From the NCBI GenBank assembly GCA_032191485.1, contig JAVDOI010000004.1:21634943-21698942 (forward strand): a stretch of 64,000 nt of DNA, written 5' to 3'. A model generated the notes under the pieces. The model was given only the letters and a program-made list of their open reading frames with translations. It did no database searches and was not told the DNA's origin. Position numbers and translations under genes: made by a program. This document shows, in pieces, positions 1 to 13,700 of this stretch. Source of the stretch: Leptoclinus maculatus. Its lineage: Eukaryota; Chordata; Actinopteri; Perciformes; Stichaeidae. How positions within the stretch are numbered: the first letter of the stretch is position 1; each line of letters begins with the position of its first letter.

Positions 1-860
1 CAAAAATATTTTGTTTGCGATGATATATGACAAAGAAAAGAAGAAAAATCCTACTAATCGTTTCAGCTTTAATTCAGATGGCGTAAAATTAAGTGAACCG
101 AAATAGTTACTTAAAATTCAAAATGCAGTTTCCTGCATCATTTAATAAAAGATTTAGTGCCTTAAAGTCGTGTTTGATCCGGAGGAACAGTCTCATTTAT
201 GAGGCTGTAACAATGAAAAAACATCTCCAATATTTTTTCAAAAATATTTATTTATTGATCTTGATTAAATCTGTTTTGGTCCATATTGCTCCCAAATAAA
301 AGTTGTATTGCTACAAGAGTCTTGCACCCTTACATTGTTCCTTGAATTACTCATATTTTGTGTTATTTTGGTCTAAAATCAAGTCAATCAACACACTGCA
401 CAACGGTTGCTTTATTTATTGGTCTTGAAAGTGTCAATAAAAAAACAAAAACCTTCTCTTATGAAGTCGAGGATTCAACAGTTTACTTCCTATAGCCAAA
501 CTTCATGTTTGGCATTCCATATATATCCCAGTTTTCCTGTTGCAGTGCATGGAATATGAATGAATGAATAAATAAATGAATAAGATAAGACAATCCTTTA
601 TTAGTCCCGCAGTGGGGAAATTTACAGGTTTACAGCAGCATATAGTATAGTACAAACAAGAGACATAGTAAAAAACAAGATCAAAACAAGTATTATAAAT
701 AAGTAATAAAACAATAAATAATATTAAAAAAGTAAAGAAATCCACAATAACTAAATCAATATTTTAATATTAAATACAAATATTTAAATATAAATGTAAA
801 AGATAATAATAGAAAGATGCTTTATATTTTACCTTCTAATAAAATATATACACACACGAA
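1..860. other. Upstream flank of chd1l, AT-rich, no gene seen
   Basis: No exon-like reading frame with credible splice sites is seen; open frames here are short and AT-rich. The stretch holds one dispersed-repeat tail (about 580-735, listed separately). It ends where GC content and CpG rise into the chd1l promoter. Confidence 0.6.
580..735. repeat. Retroposon 3'-tail-like dispersed repeat
   Basis: The segment contains a GATAAGA...TTTATTAGTCCCGCAGTGGGGAAATT-type string followed by an A-rich tail. I recognise this as a very common interspersed repeat tail in teleost genomes, probably from a non-LTR element. A diverged relative (CAGCAAACAAGAGACAT followed by an A-rich tail) occurs near 50690-50780. 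Family name not assigned. Confidence 0.5.
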
Positions 861-864
861 TACT

Positions 865-1054
865 CAACCGGAAAGGGCGGGGCTTTTGCCTCTCTAACTT
901 CCGTTTCACTAGTAGTTCGAACAGCGCGCGCGCGCCCTTTTCCCCCCCTCTAGCCTCACGTGACCCAACCCGGAAGTGTAGCTGGACGTCCCAACAGCAA
1001 CAACCGACCTGTCCGTACATGTCTGCGCTGAAGAAAGTTGAGCTTCTGTGAAAC
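865..1054 (+). promoter_or_regulatory. chd1l: CpG-rich, TATA-less promoter of chd1l
   Basis: Immediately upstream of the chd1l ATG (1055) the sequence becomes CpG-rich (CGCGCGCGCGC near 925-935). It carries an ETS-type site CCGGAAGTG (970-978), a second reversed ETS-like ACTTCCG (897-903) and a palindromic E-box TCACGTGA (956-963, USF/TFE-type). No TATA box is visible at a suitable distance. This is the usual layout of a housekeeping promoter; the start site itself cannot be fixed from sequence. Confidence 0.55.
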
Positions 1055-4000
1055 ATGACAGACATTTTGTTAAAAATAAAAAGCAGCGTAGCAGAGAAGC
1101 AGAAGATAGCTGTCACTCAGAGCGACTTGGTTAAATGTGGATTAAAAGGTACTGTTAACTTTAGTAACGTCTTTAATTTACGTATTCATTTAACGTTAGT
1201 TAGGTTAGCTAATGGCTATGTTTACACTGTGTTTAAGCTAGTTTACCCGTCTGTTGTGTTGTGCTGTCAGACTGACAATTTAAATAGTTCACTTGACCTA
1301 CCGGTGTGTCCATTACATGTCTCCTTGTCTCAGGGATCCAGCTGAGACCTTACCAGCTGGATGGGGTCCAGTGGTTGACCCAGTGTCTGAAGAACCAGCA
1401 GGGATGCATTCTGGGAGACGAGATGGGTTTAGGAAAAACCTGTCAGGTACGAGATCCACCAGTCCTCCTTAAGGCTGATATAAGTACTGATACATGTGTA
1501 CTTTTACTTTAATATACCTATAATATATAAATTACATGTCTATTTTTTCACCAGCTTTCTTCAGTTTAGTGTTACTTTGCAGACGTCTCTGGATAATAAT
1601 GTTTTAAACACTTTATTTATACAGAACCTTTCAAAACAAAAGTTACAAAGTGTTATTATATAATAATAATCTGCAAAAAATATGACAAGTCGCTTGTTGA
1701 ATAAAAAAGAATGAAAGGAAGTTATTTCAAACGTTCTTTTATTGAACATTGAACTGAACTCAAAATACACAAATAAAAAGAACAAAACTTAAATTTTTTA
1801 GTGCAGTTTTCTCTTTAAACTAATTAACTCAAAAATCCCAGATTTCAATCTTCAAAAGAACCGGAGAAATAGAGACAAGACACCAACTACATGAACGTCT
1901 AACTAAAATATATTTCTATGAATATTGAAATATTTCCAGACAATGAATTACTATTTTTTAATATTAATATTAGTGTAGTGTATATTATTGTATTATTTTA
2001 TGTTGACGTTGTTTTTGGCTCTCTAAAAACTCAATACAAATTGAATAGAGAAAAACACATAATTACACTGTATTACAGATGAAATGAGGAGCAGATTAAA
2101 ATATTATATCACTAGAAATAAAATCTTCAAGCCAACTCCCTGAATCCAGCTTTACGGTGATGAGGATTTGTCACTTTTATTTTGTGATATGATAATAAAT
2201 GCTTCATCTTTCAACATCGCCTTTGACTTTAATAACTTGTGATAATTATGATGAAGATTTTCTGCTATAATAAAGACACAGACACCGTTAACTGCTGTGT
2301 TTACGAAGGCCTGCGGGATGAATTACTGTAATATAATTGTAGTAACGTTGTGTCTCTTCAGACGATCTCTCTGCTGGTGTTCATGTCAGGAGTTCTGGGA
2401 AAGAGTGGTCCGTTCCTGGTGCTGAGCCCGCTGTCTGTCCTGGAGAACTGGAGGACGGAGCTGGAAGGGTGCAGCCACGTTCACATTGTTGTCTTTTAAC
2501 AATACACATTAAGAGTAGTGGATGAGGATTAGTACAGTACAGATGATGCTCAGCTAAAGACTCCATTATTTTTACTCTATTTACTAATATGCATTGTTTT
2601 TTGCGGTGGAAAGAGTGTCAACTTGTCTCTGTCGAGGTCTTAAAAAGCATTAAATGTGTCTTCATAAAGTGAGCAGGAACCCTGAAGTATGAAGTAGTTT
2701 TTCTCGGTTGCAGCTTCGCTCCGTCTCTCACTGTGTTGAGCTACAAAGGAGACAAAGAGAGACGAGCTGAGCTTCAGAGGGAAACACACACTCAGGACTT
2801 TAATGTTCTGCTCACGACGTACGAGGTCTGTGTTTCTATTTCATCAGAACATTATGATTCATGTGTTCTGACATGTTTTTAACAAATATAAATAAATCTT
2901 TCCTTTCCAGCTGTGTCTCAAAGATGCTTCCTTCTTGAGACGGTGAGTGTGTTCTGAATTATAAATCATCAGAAACTTTGATTGGATCTTTAGACACATT
3001 TAGTAGAAATCAGTGGAGGAAGAAGAACTTGAAGTATAAAGTAGCATCAAATGGAAATACTCACGTAAAGTACAGCACTGGAGTAAATGTACTTCCTTCA
3101 CTGGTAGAAATGAGGTTGTGTTGTTTTATGAATGGACTTAGTGAAGAACACAACAATGCATCAACTTATGAATGAATTAATGCTAATAAACACACGCAGC
3201 AGCCATCTAATATGTTATACTGTGTGTGTGTGTGTGTGTGTGTAGTAGGATTTATATATTAAATATTTAAAGTAGTTTATCTCCATGTTATCGTTGAACT
3301 CTCTCTGCTCCTCAGGTGGAAGTGGAAGGTGCTCGTTGTAGACGAAGCTCACAGGCTGAAGAATCAGAAGTCAGTGTTGCACAAAGCCTTGACTCAGGTA
3401 CTGAGCCTCACCTGGTTTGAGCTGTCAGGTGTCTGTTTCTTCATGATTCTAACCCCCCCCCCCCCCCCGGTGTAGTTCTCAGTTGGTTTCAGAGTCCTGC
3501 TGACGGGGACCCCCATCCAGAACAACCTGCAGGAGCTCTACTCCCTGCTGAGCTTCATTCAGCCCGACATCTTCACGGCTGAGGAGGTGGACGACTTCAC
3601 CAACTCTTACTCCGACATTCAGAGTCGACCTGCTCTCGGTATGAAGGACCTACTTTTTGTTTCTGTCTTTGTAGCTCAAACCACGAATCCAGACAAGACT
3701 CCATTCAGTGTTTTAGTGAATGGAGTCTGGTGTCTTTGTAGAGATCATAGATAACAGCTTCAGTTCCCCTCAGAAAGGTCTGTCTGACAGCAAGGTAAAG
3801 AGGTGAAAACATTCTAAATATAGCGTTCATTAAACTATAGATTCTTTCTTTGTCCCTCCTGGTCTTCGGCCTCCAGCCGCTGAGCTGCAGAGCGTCCTGG
3901 AACCCTTCCTGCTCCGTCGGGTCAAGTCAGAAGTGGCCGTCGATCTGCCGAAGAAGACGGAGCTGCTGATGTACCACGGCATGTCGGCCCTGCAGAAGAA

Positions 4001-4620
4001 ATACTACAAAGCCATTCTGATGAAGGATCTGGGTGAGACACAGTGCAGTCTGATACTGGATTGATTCCTGGTATCGATATTTGAGAGCTTAAAAGATGTG
4101 TGATACTCTGATCACATTTTTTATTTATTTTCAGAGGCTTTTGGAAACGAGCAGGGCAACAAGAACAAGCTGCTGAACATCCTGATGAACCTGAGAAAGT
4201 GTGTGGACCACCCGTACCTGTTTGACGGTGAGATGTGATCAATGGATGATGAATCACTGCTGAACCAGACGGATCTCGTACGAGACGCCTCACCGTTGTT
4301 TCTGTGGTTCAGGAGTGGAGCCGGAGCCCTTTGAGATGGGCGAGCATCTGGTGGAAGCCAGCGGGAAACTCTCTCTTCTGGACGCCATGCTGACCTACCT
4401 GCACAAGGGGTGAGTCCATCTACCTGGTGTTGGGCTCCACCTGGTGGACGTTTAGGAGAGGGATGCCCCCCCCCCCCCCCCTCCCCAAAACCTGGTTCTA
4501 AACAGGAACCGGTTCTAAATGAGTAAAAACCTGTTAGTATTGATGAGGTCCAGAGTGACTGGTTCTGCTATTGGTACTTTCTTAGTTCTGGAGTGAGACA
4601 TCCTCGTCTCAAACGTCCTC

Positions 4621-4652
<32 letters not shown>

Positions 4653-4765
4653 GCTGTCTCTCTGTCTCTCTCTCTGTCTCTCGCTGTCTCTCTGTCTCTC
4701 TCTGTCTCTCTCTCTCTCGCTGTCTCTCTGTCTCTGTCTGTCTCTCTCTCTTTGTCTCTCTGTCT

Positions 4766-4799
<34 letters not shown>

Positions 4800-7700
4800 T
4801 TCTCTGTCTCTCTCTCTCTCTTTGTCTCTCTCTCTGTCTCTCTGTCTCTCTCTTTCTCTCTGTCTCTCAATATATATAAATAATCAAAAAGAACAGATAA
4901 CTGATTCATAATCTGAATCTCTTTTCATGTCTGTGGATGAAGAGGTCATCGGATTCTGCTGTTCTCTCAGATGACGAGGATGCTGGACGTTCTTCAGGAT
5001 TACATGGAGTTCAGAGGTAAACTGAGTACACCCCCGATACTAATGATTGATCATTGATGATCCATATTAAAAGATACAGATCCCTTTGTTGTTTGATTAC
5101 ATCAGCTGGTCTACAAGGATCCACAATATTATTTTTTTTTCATCGTCCTAAAAATCATTTCAACGCTCTGAAGTCAGTAAACCATAAATAATACTAAATG
5201 TTAAACTTTTACTTTGTTTTAGTAATTTATGTTTTTTTCTTCATAAAAACACAAAATTCAAATGATAAGTAAATAAAAGATTGTATTTTTATTGATTAAA
5301 ATAAATCTCTTCATCATTATTATTAATGATGTATAATAATGTTCTTATAGCTTGTGTTAGGAAGTTCAACAGCTCATAATTCATCTCTAATATCTATTTT
5401 ATATTCATGTGAAAACATCTCCTTCAAACTACTGGATTTATTCAAGTTCATCACCAAAACTACATTTTACAGATGACATGTGAACACATCATGATAACGT
5501 TATAATGTACCTTCAGCCAGTACTCATGTTCACTGAGCAGAGCCTGAAGGCATCATAATGTATGGTTACTGTAATGATTTTATGTTTTGTTGATCTTTAA
5601 TTGATCTTTTCTCTTCAGGTTACAGCTATGAGCGTCTGGACGGGTCCGTCCGAGGGGAAGAAAGAAATCTATCAGTGAAGAACTTCAGCAGCAAAGACAT
5701 CTTTGTGTTTCTGCTCAGCACTAAAGCAGGTGACTGAAAACCCCTAAAAACTACAACCAGGAAGACAAGTTGTGTTGTGATGTGTAGGATTCAAGTGAAC
5801 ATGATCAGGTATCAATCATGTTCCTATTGTGCTTTCTAATTGATCAGGGATGCAGAATATTCAAAGCAGTATTTTATCTGTTTATTTGTGCTATTTAAAC
5901 CCTTGTGCTTTAAAGAAGCTTTGTGATTGATTTCTCATTAATTGTTTTTTTAATATCTTTAGATTTTACCTTGATTTATGGTCAGTTCTTCTACATTTAT
6001 TACATGTTGAAGTATTTCATTTTGCAGCCGGTTTGTTGTATAAACAGCTCATAAACAGAGATGTGGCAGTTTTAAATGTTTTCCAATTGCTGCATTGAGT
6101 TTCTGTTTTAAATCTGATAATTGTATTCATTAACATCACGTGGGACATTTTAGACATTTAGGCATTTTTTTATTTTCTAAGTTGAACCTCAGCTCCTATA
6201 ATAAGTCAATAATAAACTGTACAGACATTCAGACCATTAAAGACAAAAATGTCCCATTAAAACCACATGTTTGATCCCATTACAGCACAAAATGATTAAT
6301 TCTATTCTATCAGACTTTAAGTCTAGAGCTTCTAAACTACTTTAAAGTGACAAAGGGTTGAAGGTCTGTGTGTAGAATGCTTGAAGCTATATTCTTAAAT
6401 AAGTATGTAAATAATAAGTTGTTTTCAGACGTTGTGTGCTATTCTTTGCAGGCGGAGTTGGCCTGAACCTCACAGCTGCTGACACCGTCATCTTCATGGA
6501 CAGCGACTTCAACCCTCAGAATGACCTGCAGGCTGCTGCTCGCTGCCACCGGATTGGTCAGAACAGGTGACGCTTATGAATAATTACTCCGAGCAGGCTA
6601 GATCAGCTGTAATAGGTAGTAATTGTTAAAGAGGACGTGACGTCACTTTCCTGAGCTTTTTTGTATCGTGTCGTCTTTATCTCTGGAGCAGCTTCCTAAA
6701 GTCTGACGAAAAAACCCTGATGATGTCATAAGGGTAATCTGTAGTTCGGTTTTAAATCGCTGATGTAGCATCGTCCTCCTGTCTCATCGTCAGACTCACG
6801 ATGGACAGTTTAAAAGAAAGAGTATTAAAACCGTAAATATCGGATGTTTTTACTCAACAAATTCTTCCACCTCGTCTAAACCTCGTGCCTTCATTACCCA
6901 CAATGCAACCTGACGAGTGACGGTTCAGTTGGAGATTCATGTGTGTTAATGCTAGCGGCGGCTAATGTAGCCTGCTGCACCTTTTTTCTAAATCACCACC
7001 AAAATATCATCTAGGCGTAAATACGGCAGCGTTGTTATCATTGTTTGTACCATATGGTTTACACGCACAGTTTCGTCCGGTTTCTACTAACAGAAATCTA
7101 ATAAAAGTCATAGTATCTTGAAAAATGTGAAAAAATACATAGTATAGTATGTCGAAAACATAGCATTAAATAGTCTTTGTATATTACAGTAAGAAGTTTT
7201 TATTTTGGGGTGTACTGTCTCTTTAAGGGTAAACTTTTCACCTGGAATATTTGTTGCATAAATATAATTAGTGGCTTTAAATTCCAGGTCAACAAGTAGA
7301 ATGTTTACTTATTTTTAAAGCTTCATTTTTAAACTCATAATTCACAGAATTTTAACCCATAAAAATAAGATATAAAAGATAAGAAGTCATAGTATAGTAT
7401 ATCGACAAAAAGCTAGTAAAAGTCTTATGTATAATATAGTTAGAAGCTTTTATGTTGAGGTGAACTGTCTCTTTAATGATACTGAATTGCTGGAGAACCT
7501 CTTTAATCTTTGACTCTCTACAGGCCCGTGAAGGTGATCCGCCTCCTGGCCAGAGACACCGTGGAGGAGATCATGTACTCTCGAGCTGTGTCCAAGCTGC
7601 TCCTCACCAACACGGTCATTGAAGAAGGTCGCTTCTCTCTGCTGGACCAAGCTCAGTCAGCTGCTGCAGGACTTCAGGTTTTTGGAAGATCTCACACGAT

Positions 7701-10700
7701 AATAAACAACACAAATAACATCATCTTCTTTATTATATTCTCTTTATTACACCCCCTCCAGTTGTCCGCTCATGGGTTCTTGTCCTCTGCAGCTCAGTGA
7801 GATCTTGAAGTTCGGGGTGGATAAGCTTCTGTCGTCGGAGGAGAGCTCTGTGACGGATGTGAAACTGGAGAAGATCCTCGGTCCGTCTCGTGACGGTCAG
7901 TGGGTGGAGGAAGACTTCAGAGAAGAAGAAGAAGAAGAGGAGGAGGAAGAAGAGGAGAGCGGCTCTGCATCTGACGGGCAGAGTATGTGTTATCTTATAA
8001 AATCTCCTTTTGTTCGTGTGTGCAGAACATTCAGACACTTTGTCAGAACACTACTGGTGTGTCCGGTGGTTAGACTGGTTACTCTGACATGTGAACGTCT
8101 CGCTCTTACTTTCGGTTCTCAACCTCACAAACATGAAAATGCACCACAGGTTTCCTCTGTTGGGTTCATATTTACTTTTTTCCAAGTATGAATAGAAGGT
8201 TCAGATGGTTCAGAAGGTTCAGATGGTTCAGATGGTTGAGATGGTTGAGATGGTTCAGAAGGTTCAGAAGGTTCAGATGGTTCAGATGGTTCAGATGGTT
8301 CAGATGGTTCAGAAGCTTAACTTTTTGATTGAATATTAACACTCCTCCATCATGCTGCCCTGTTCCTCCAGACCACATGTACTACTTTGAGGGCAAAGAC
8401 TACAGTAGAGACCCGAGCTCTGAAGACCAGAAGAGCTTTGACCGTCTGCTGGAGGAGCAGCTGGCCGACTTCCAGAGAGCTGCAGAAGGACGAGCTCTAC
8501 GGCACAAAGCTGGAGTAAGATTCTGTCTCACGACTGATGGGAACATCATTCCAATGTGCACGTTGTATATCGCACATGTTTATTCTAGTCTTTAAAGTGA
8601 CAGTAGTGATGTTCTGTAGTGTGTTAGTATGAGGTTCTCCTCCACAGTCAGGGTTCTACTACAGTAGATGAGTTTATAGAAACAGACAGGAGAACCAGCA
8701 CGGGAGCAATATCAGTTCATGTGTACGCTATAGAGTGGGGGAGGGGGAATCATGTCATGTAAGAATCAAGATTCTAAATCGATTCCTAAAATGAATTTTA
8801 AAGAACTTTTTTTTCCTCCAAAATAAACTACATATTTTCTTTCGATATGAAAACGTATAATTCAGGTTGTAAAAGAAAAAGAGCCGGCTTCAGCGGCTGT
8901 CTGTCTGAGTCACTTCACGTCACTTTCATTCATTGAAAAATGAAATGTAACATTAAGTCAAGTTGAACAAAAGACAAAAGTCGACAACAACCGTATCAAT
9001 TAGACACCGTGTCCTAACAGCAAGCATTACGTTCTGTCTTGAAAACAACCAACGCCTTCTCCCTGCAGGCGGCGGCCACTTTGTTCTTACCGACAGCTGT
9101 CATAACCCGGCTCCTACAATGGAGGGTGGTAGATTAAATTGATTTATTATAAGGAAGTAAAGCAATAGTTGGCATTGTGAAATGTGTCAGTCAGTAACAA
9201 GTGAATGTGAGGTGTTGTCAGCGGAAACAAAAGAAAACCAAACCAAACTGATACTAATTTGTATCTCGTACAACCACATTCAGTTTAAAGGACTTCCTCT
9301 CAGCTTCTTACTCACATGAGAATATAAATATATTATTTTTGTTTTCGAACCCCAAACTAAATACTAGTTGTGGAAAGGCGCCAACCTCCGGTTCTTTAAA
9401 GTGAAATCAAAGCTTCATGTCTTAAAGCTGCATTCTCTCTAGTGTCCACCAGGGGGCGACTCCTCTGGTTGTATAGAAGTCTATGAGAAAATGACTCTAC
9501 TTCTCTCTTGATTTATTACCTCAGTAAACATTGTAAACATGAGTTTATGGTCTCAGTCTCTAGTTTCAAGTCTTCTTCAATACAGCATGATGTTCATTTA
9601 GTAAATTATGGTCCATTTAGAGTCAAACAGACCATAAAGCAGGGTATGCTTTAGGGCGGGGCTACACAGTGATTGACAGGTCTCTACCAGAGACGTATAC
9701 GTCGTCTCTACGTCACTCCTCCTCAGTCCTAATATGGTCACTTCCTGTTCATCGTTTGTAATAAAGCCAAGATGGCGACAGCCAAATCGACTATGTCCAC
9801 TTCTTCTATGATTGTGGTGCTCAATCTGGTAAACAGCCTTGGACATGATGGTTGATGTAAAAAAACACTGAAGAAGGTCACATTGTAAATGCTGAGCTAA
9901 ACTCAAATCACGGTGATCATTATCCAGATTAAACTGTGACTAACGGTGTGATTTTGCTCGTGTTTGTTCCCAGGCTTCTCTGTCGGTAGCCCTCGGGATA
10001 CCAACGAGGAAGAGGAAACCCCTCACGGAGGCTGAGCTGGAGCTCAGACGCCAGAGACGAGAGGAGGCCGCAGCCAAGAGAGCCAAACTCCAGGAGGACA
10101 CGAAGAAGAAGCAACAAGAGCAGAAACACAAGAAGAAGTAGAAGATTTGTCGAATCATATATTATGTCAGTTTTTAATTTCAGCTCTTGGTGACTTTACA
10201 CGTTGTTTTCTCATCGTGCAGAATGGCGTGGTGGGAGTCGTGCGGCTACAGGTCGCAATGTCTGCCGCCGGTAAACAGTGAAGAAGAAGAAGAAGAAGAG
10301 GATGACAGCAGCGTGTGCTCCACAGACTCCGACAGCACGGCCATCGGCTACGTTCTGGGGGATGTTACTCATCCTCACGCCGCTCAGGGAGACGCCATCA
10401 TTGTCCACTGTGTTGGTACGAAACCTGTATTACACTTCATAAGAGATAAAGAGAAAGCTAGAAGAACATGTGCAAAAGTATTGAATTTAAAGCTGCTGCG
10501 AGGAACTTTCATTTCTCTTGATTGTGGCGCCCCCTGTGGACTAACGTGGTAGTGTTTCAGAGCACCAGACTCTCTTTAGAAAACCTCTCATTGTACTGCA
10601 GCAGGGTCTGATAGTCTGCCCCTCTCAGTCCTGGTTCTGGTTCTTTTACAGAGACGTTTATGCATTAAGATGAAATCCATGAAGAGTTATAAATCTTTGC

Positions 10701-13700
10701 TAATTTAAGTCAGATGTTTTTTGTAGTGATTGTAGTGATGGAAGCAGGCTGTTCCTAAAAGACGGAAGATAAAAGTCCTCACAGTGTGTTGTTGAATATG
10801 AGTGAATATCTGAAGATCAGGAGTAAATATTAATACATGATTACACAAGTCTACTACATGTTTATACATTAAAAGCTGACAGAAGTTTGTGTTTTCTGAA
10901 GAGAGGAGCAAAACTAATCACTCTAAAAAATGTCTTTTGGATTCGGAAAATCTTATTGTGAGAATAATCTACTCAAGATACTAACTGACTTCATAGTCTC
11001 ACAGTCAACTTCAATACGATATTTACAAGTTAACTCCAAAGAATTAAATGTAAGCGACATGTTGTCTGTGAATATTTTGGCTTTTTCTTTTCTACATTGG
11101 TTGCAAAATATCATAAAATGTGCTGATTTTTTTTTATATATTGAGTGAGATTTAGTTTATTTGAACCCATTTAGAGATAGATGACAGCTCTTCATCTGCT
11201 TCCTGTATCAGTGTGATGAAGAGCAACAGGACACGAGTCATCAGAAGATGTTTTGTTGTTGTAGTAACGAGTAATGTTTTGTGTGAAGATGACTCGGGCC
11301 GGTGGGGAAGAGGAGGCCTGTTCACGGCTCTGGAGGTCCGATCAGATGAACCACGGAAGAAGTACGAGTCGGCTGGCAAGATGAAAGGTGAGATTATCCA
11401 CGATTACGCAACACGTCTTCATCTGTAACGTCTGGTTAATATGAAATGGAAAAAAAATGTACAAATATAAAGTGTGACCTTTTTGATTTGTTTCAGATCT
11501 GGACGTTGGAAACGTGCTGCTCTTCCCCATCGATGACAAACAGTCCAGATTAGATGGCCGGGATCAAGTAGGTTCTGTTTAACTGGTTTAAAAAGTTGCT
11601 CTGATGTCTTTAGAGGAGAAAAATATTATATAAAACTGTCATTTGATACCGGGCTGTACAGAAAGAATAAATAATATATTATTTCCGATTTATTGATTAT
11701 CAGAGTCTGAAAGATGTTTTATTTTGAAAAATGACCGGATTCTCTCCCAATTTCATCTGCCTGTGGCTCTTGACATGTCAAGACGCTTGTCTCGGTCACG
11801 TGATACGTTACCTCAAAAATGAAGCCCACAAGTTAGAGAACATGAGTAAAAAACTTTTGGAGAGCTTCTTTGCAAAGGGGGAAAGGCCACTAAGGAGACA
11901 GAAGAAGAGCCTACAACCTACAAGAGAAATAAATCTTCATTTAACAGACAATATCAGGAGTCTAATTAAATATCAGGAGTAATTCTGACGCACCAAGCCC
12001 GCTCTGCATAATATGTGGCGACAGTAGACTGGACATGAGGTGTGAGAAACAATAAAATACAATTAACGCCTGAAGCTGTTTTTTTCACCTCAGCTGGCTT
12101 TGATCGTCGCACAGCAGAGAGACAAACCCAACAACCTTTCTGGGATTCTTCTGACAGCTCTGGACGACGGTCTGAAGAAGATTCACGCTGCAGCCAAAAG
12201 AAACAAAGGTACGTTCAAGTCATTGTCTGTTCAGAAGCGTCAACAACACACAATAAAGAAGCCTCTTTGAGGACAGACAGGAGGAGGAGCGTGATGAAAG
12301 GTACAAAGAACAGTCTGTGTTATATTACAAACACATGAAAAAGATTTATATTTCCCTCAGGGTTTGTTCTGATTAACAGGTGAACACCTGGAGCTGAGAT
12401 TACCTGCATGAGTCAAGTCTTTGTTTACCTTGTAGAGAACCTTTCTGAACACTAGTGACTATTATCTGTGTGTTGTTTTCTCCACAAAGCAAGCGTCCAT
12501 CTTCCTCGCATCGGCCACTCCACCAGAGGCTTCAACTGGTACGGCACGGAGAGGCTCATCAGGAAGCACCTGGCGTCCAGAGGCGTCCCCACGTTCATGT
12601 ATCTTTAAAGGATTTCAGCTCATCGAATCTAAAGAATACAAAAAAAAGGTTTACGCTCAAATTCATAAATGTTTTTTTCTCTGCGAACAAGTTTAGAGCA
12701 GATGATGTGTGATGAAGAGAACACACACCTTTTCAAATGAATGCATCTCATATTAAAACCACATTCATAATCAAATTCTTGAATAAACAACAATATTTTT
12801 AAACTGTTAGTTTACAAAATGCATTTACACTTCTCAGATTATTGTCATAATTAAAATATGTGTCGAAGCTTCTTTTGAGGTTTTTGAACGAAGCTTTTTG
12901 GATGTCTGTCATATTTGATGACATTATTATTATCACACTAAAGAAAACAGCTAATAATATTTTTGTAGCCAGATTTCTATTTATTTATAGTACAGAATTA
13001 TCAGAAAGAATAGAGATGCAATGAAGCAGCTGAGCAGCAATTCAAATGTCAAGGATACAAACTAAAAGTATTCGATACGGCCGTGTTACTATTATGAAAT
13101 AAATGATCTCTGCTGGACGTCCTCATCTTCATCAGATGATCCTCGACCGGTTTTCTGATTTTTCTTCTGATATCTTTCATTTCAAACCTTTTCTTCTTTT
13201 TACCTGAGCCACAGTCAACATTCACTGCTTTGGTTATTACAGCCAAAGATTTGTTATCATCTTTTCTGTCTTCTACTTCAGACACTTTTCTCTCAATTTT
13301 TATCAGTATTTTTTTAAATATTTTTAAATTTAGGGTCCAGGCTTCTTTCTTTTACAACCACTTCACCTGTTTTCTCTGTGATAACAGGAAAACACATTTC
13401 CTTATAAGGAGAAATGGGGGCGTGGCAGTATGATCAGTGAGTGAGTGAGTGAGTGAGGCCCGATGTGTCTCTGAAGGGTCGGTTTCTCTTAACTTGACGG
13501 ACAGCTACTACCACAACAGAGCAGCGAAGAAGAACTCGGCTGCTCCTCAGACGTCGACGTCGTCCTCAGAGCCACAGCTGCATCGCTCCGACGGGCCGAC
13601 CGATGACGAGACAGAAGCAGAGGCCCCCGGCCCCTCGGCTCCTCTCAGGAGCCTCCACGGCCCCACGGAGCTCCCCGACTTCATGAGGGGAGTCCGTGTG

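Noticed and set aside
829..1116. Minus-strand frame over the chd1l promoter, possible divergent gene
   Set aside because: CpG-promoter by-product with no domain, no splice support and overlap with chd1l exon 1.
4943..4945. Acceptor of chd1l exon 11 at 4945 instead of 4943
   Set aside because: Only the start at 4943 continues the frame from exon 10 (KGGHR) into the conserved helicase block.
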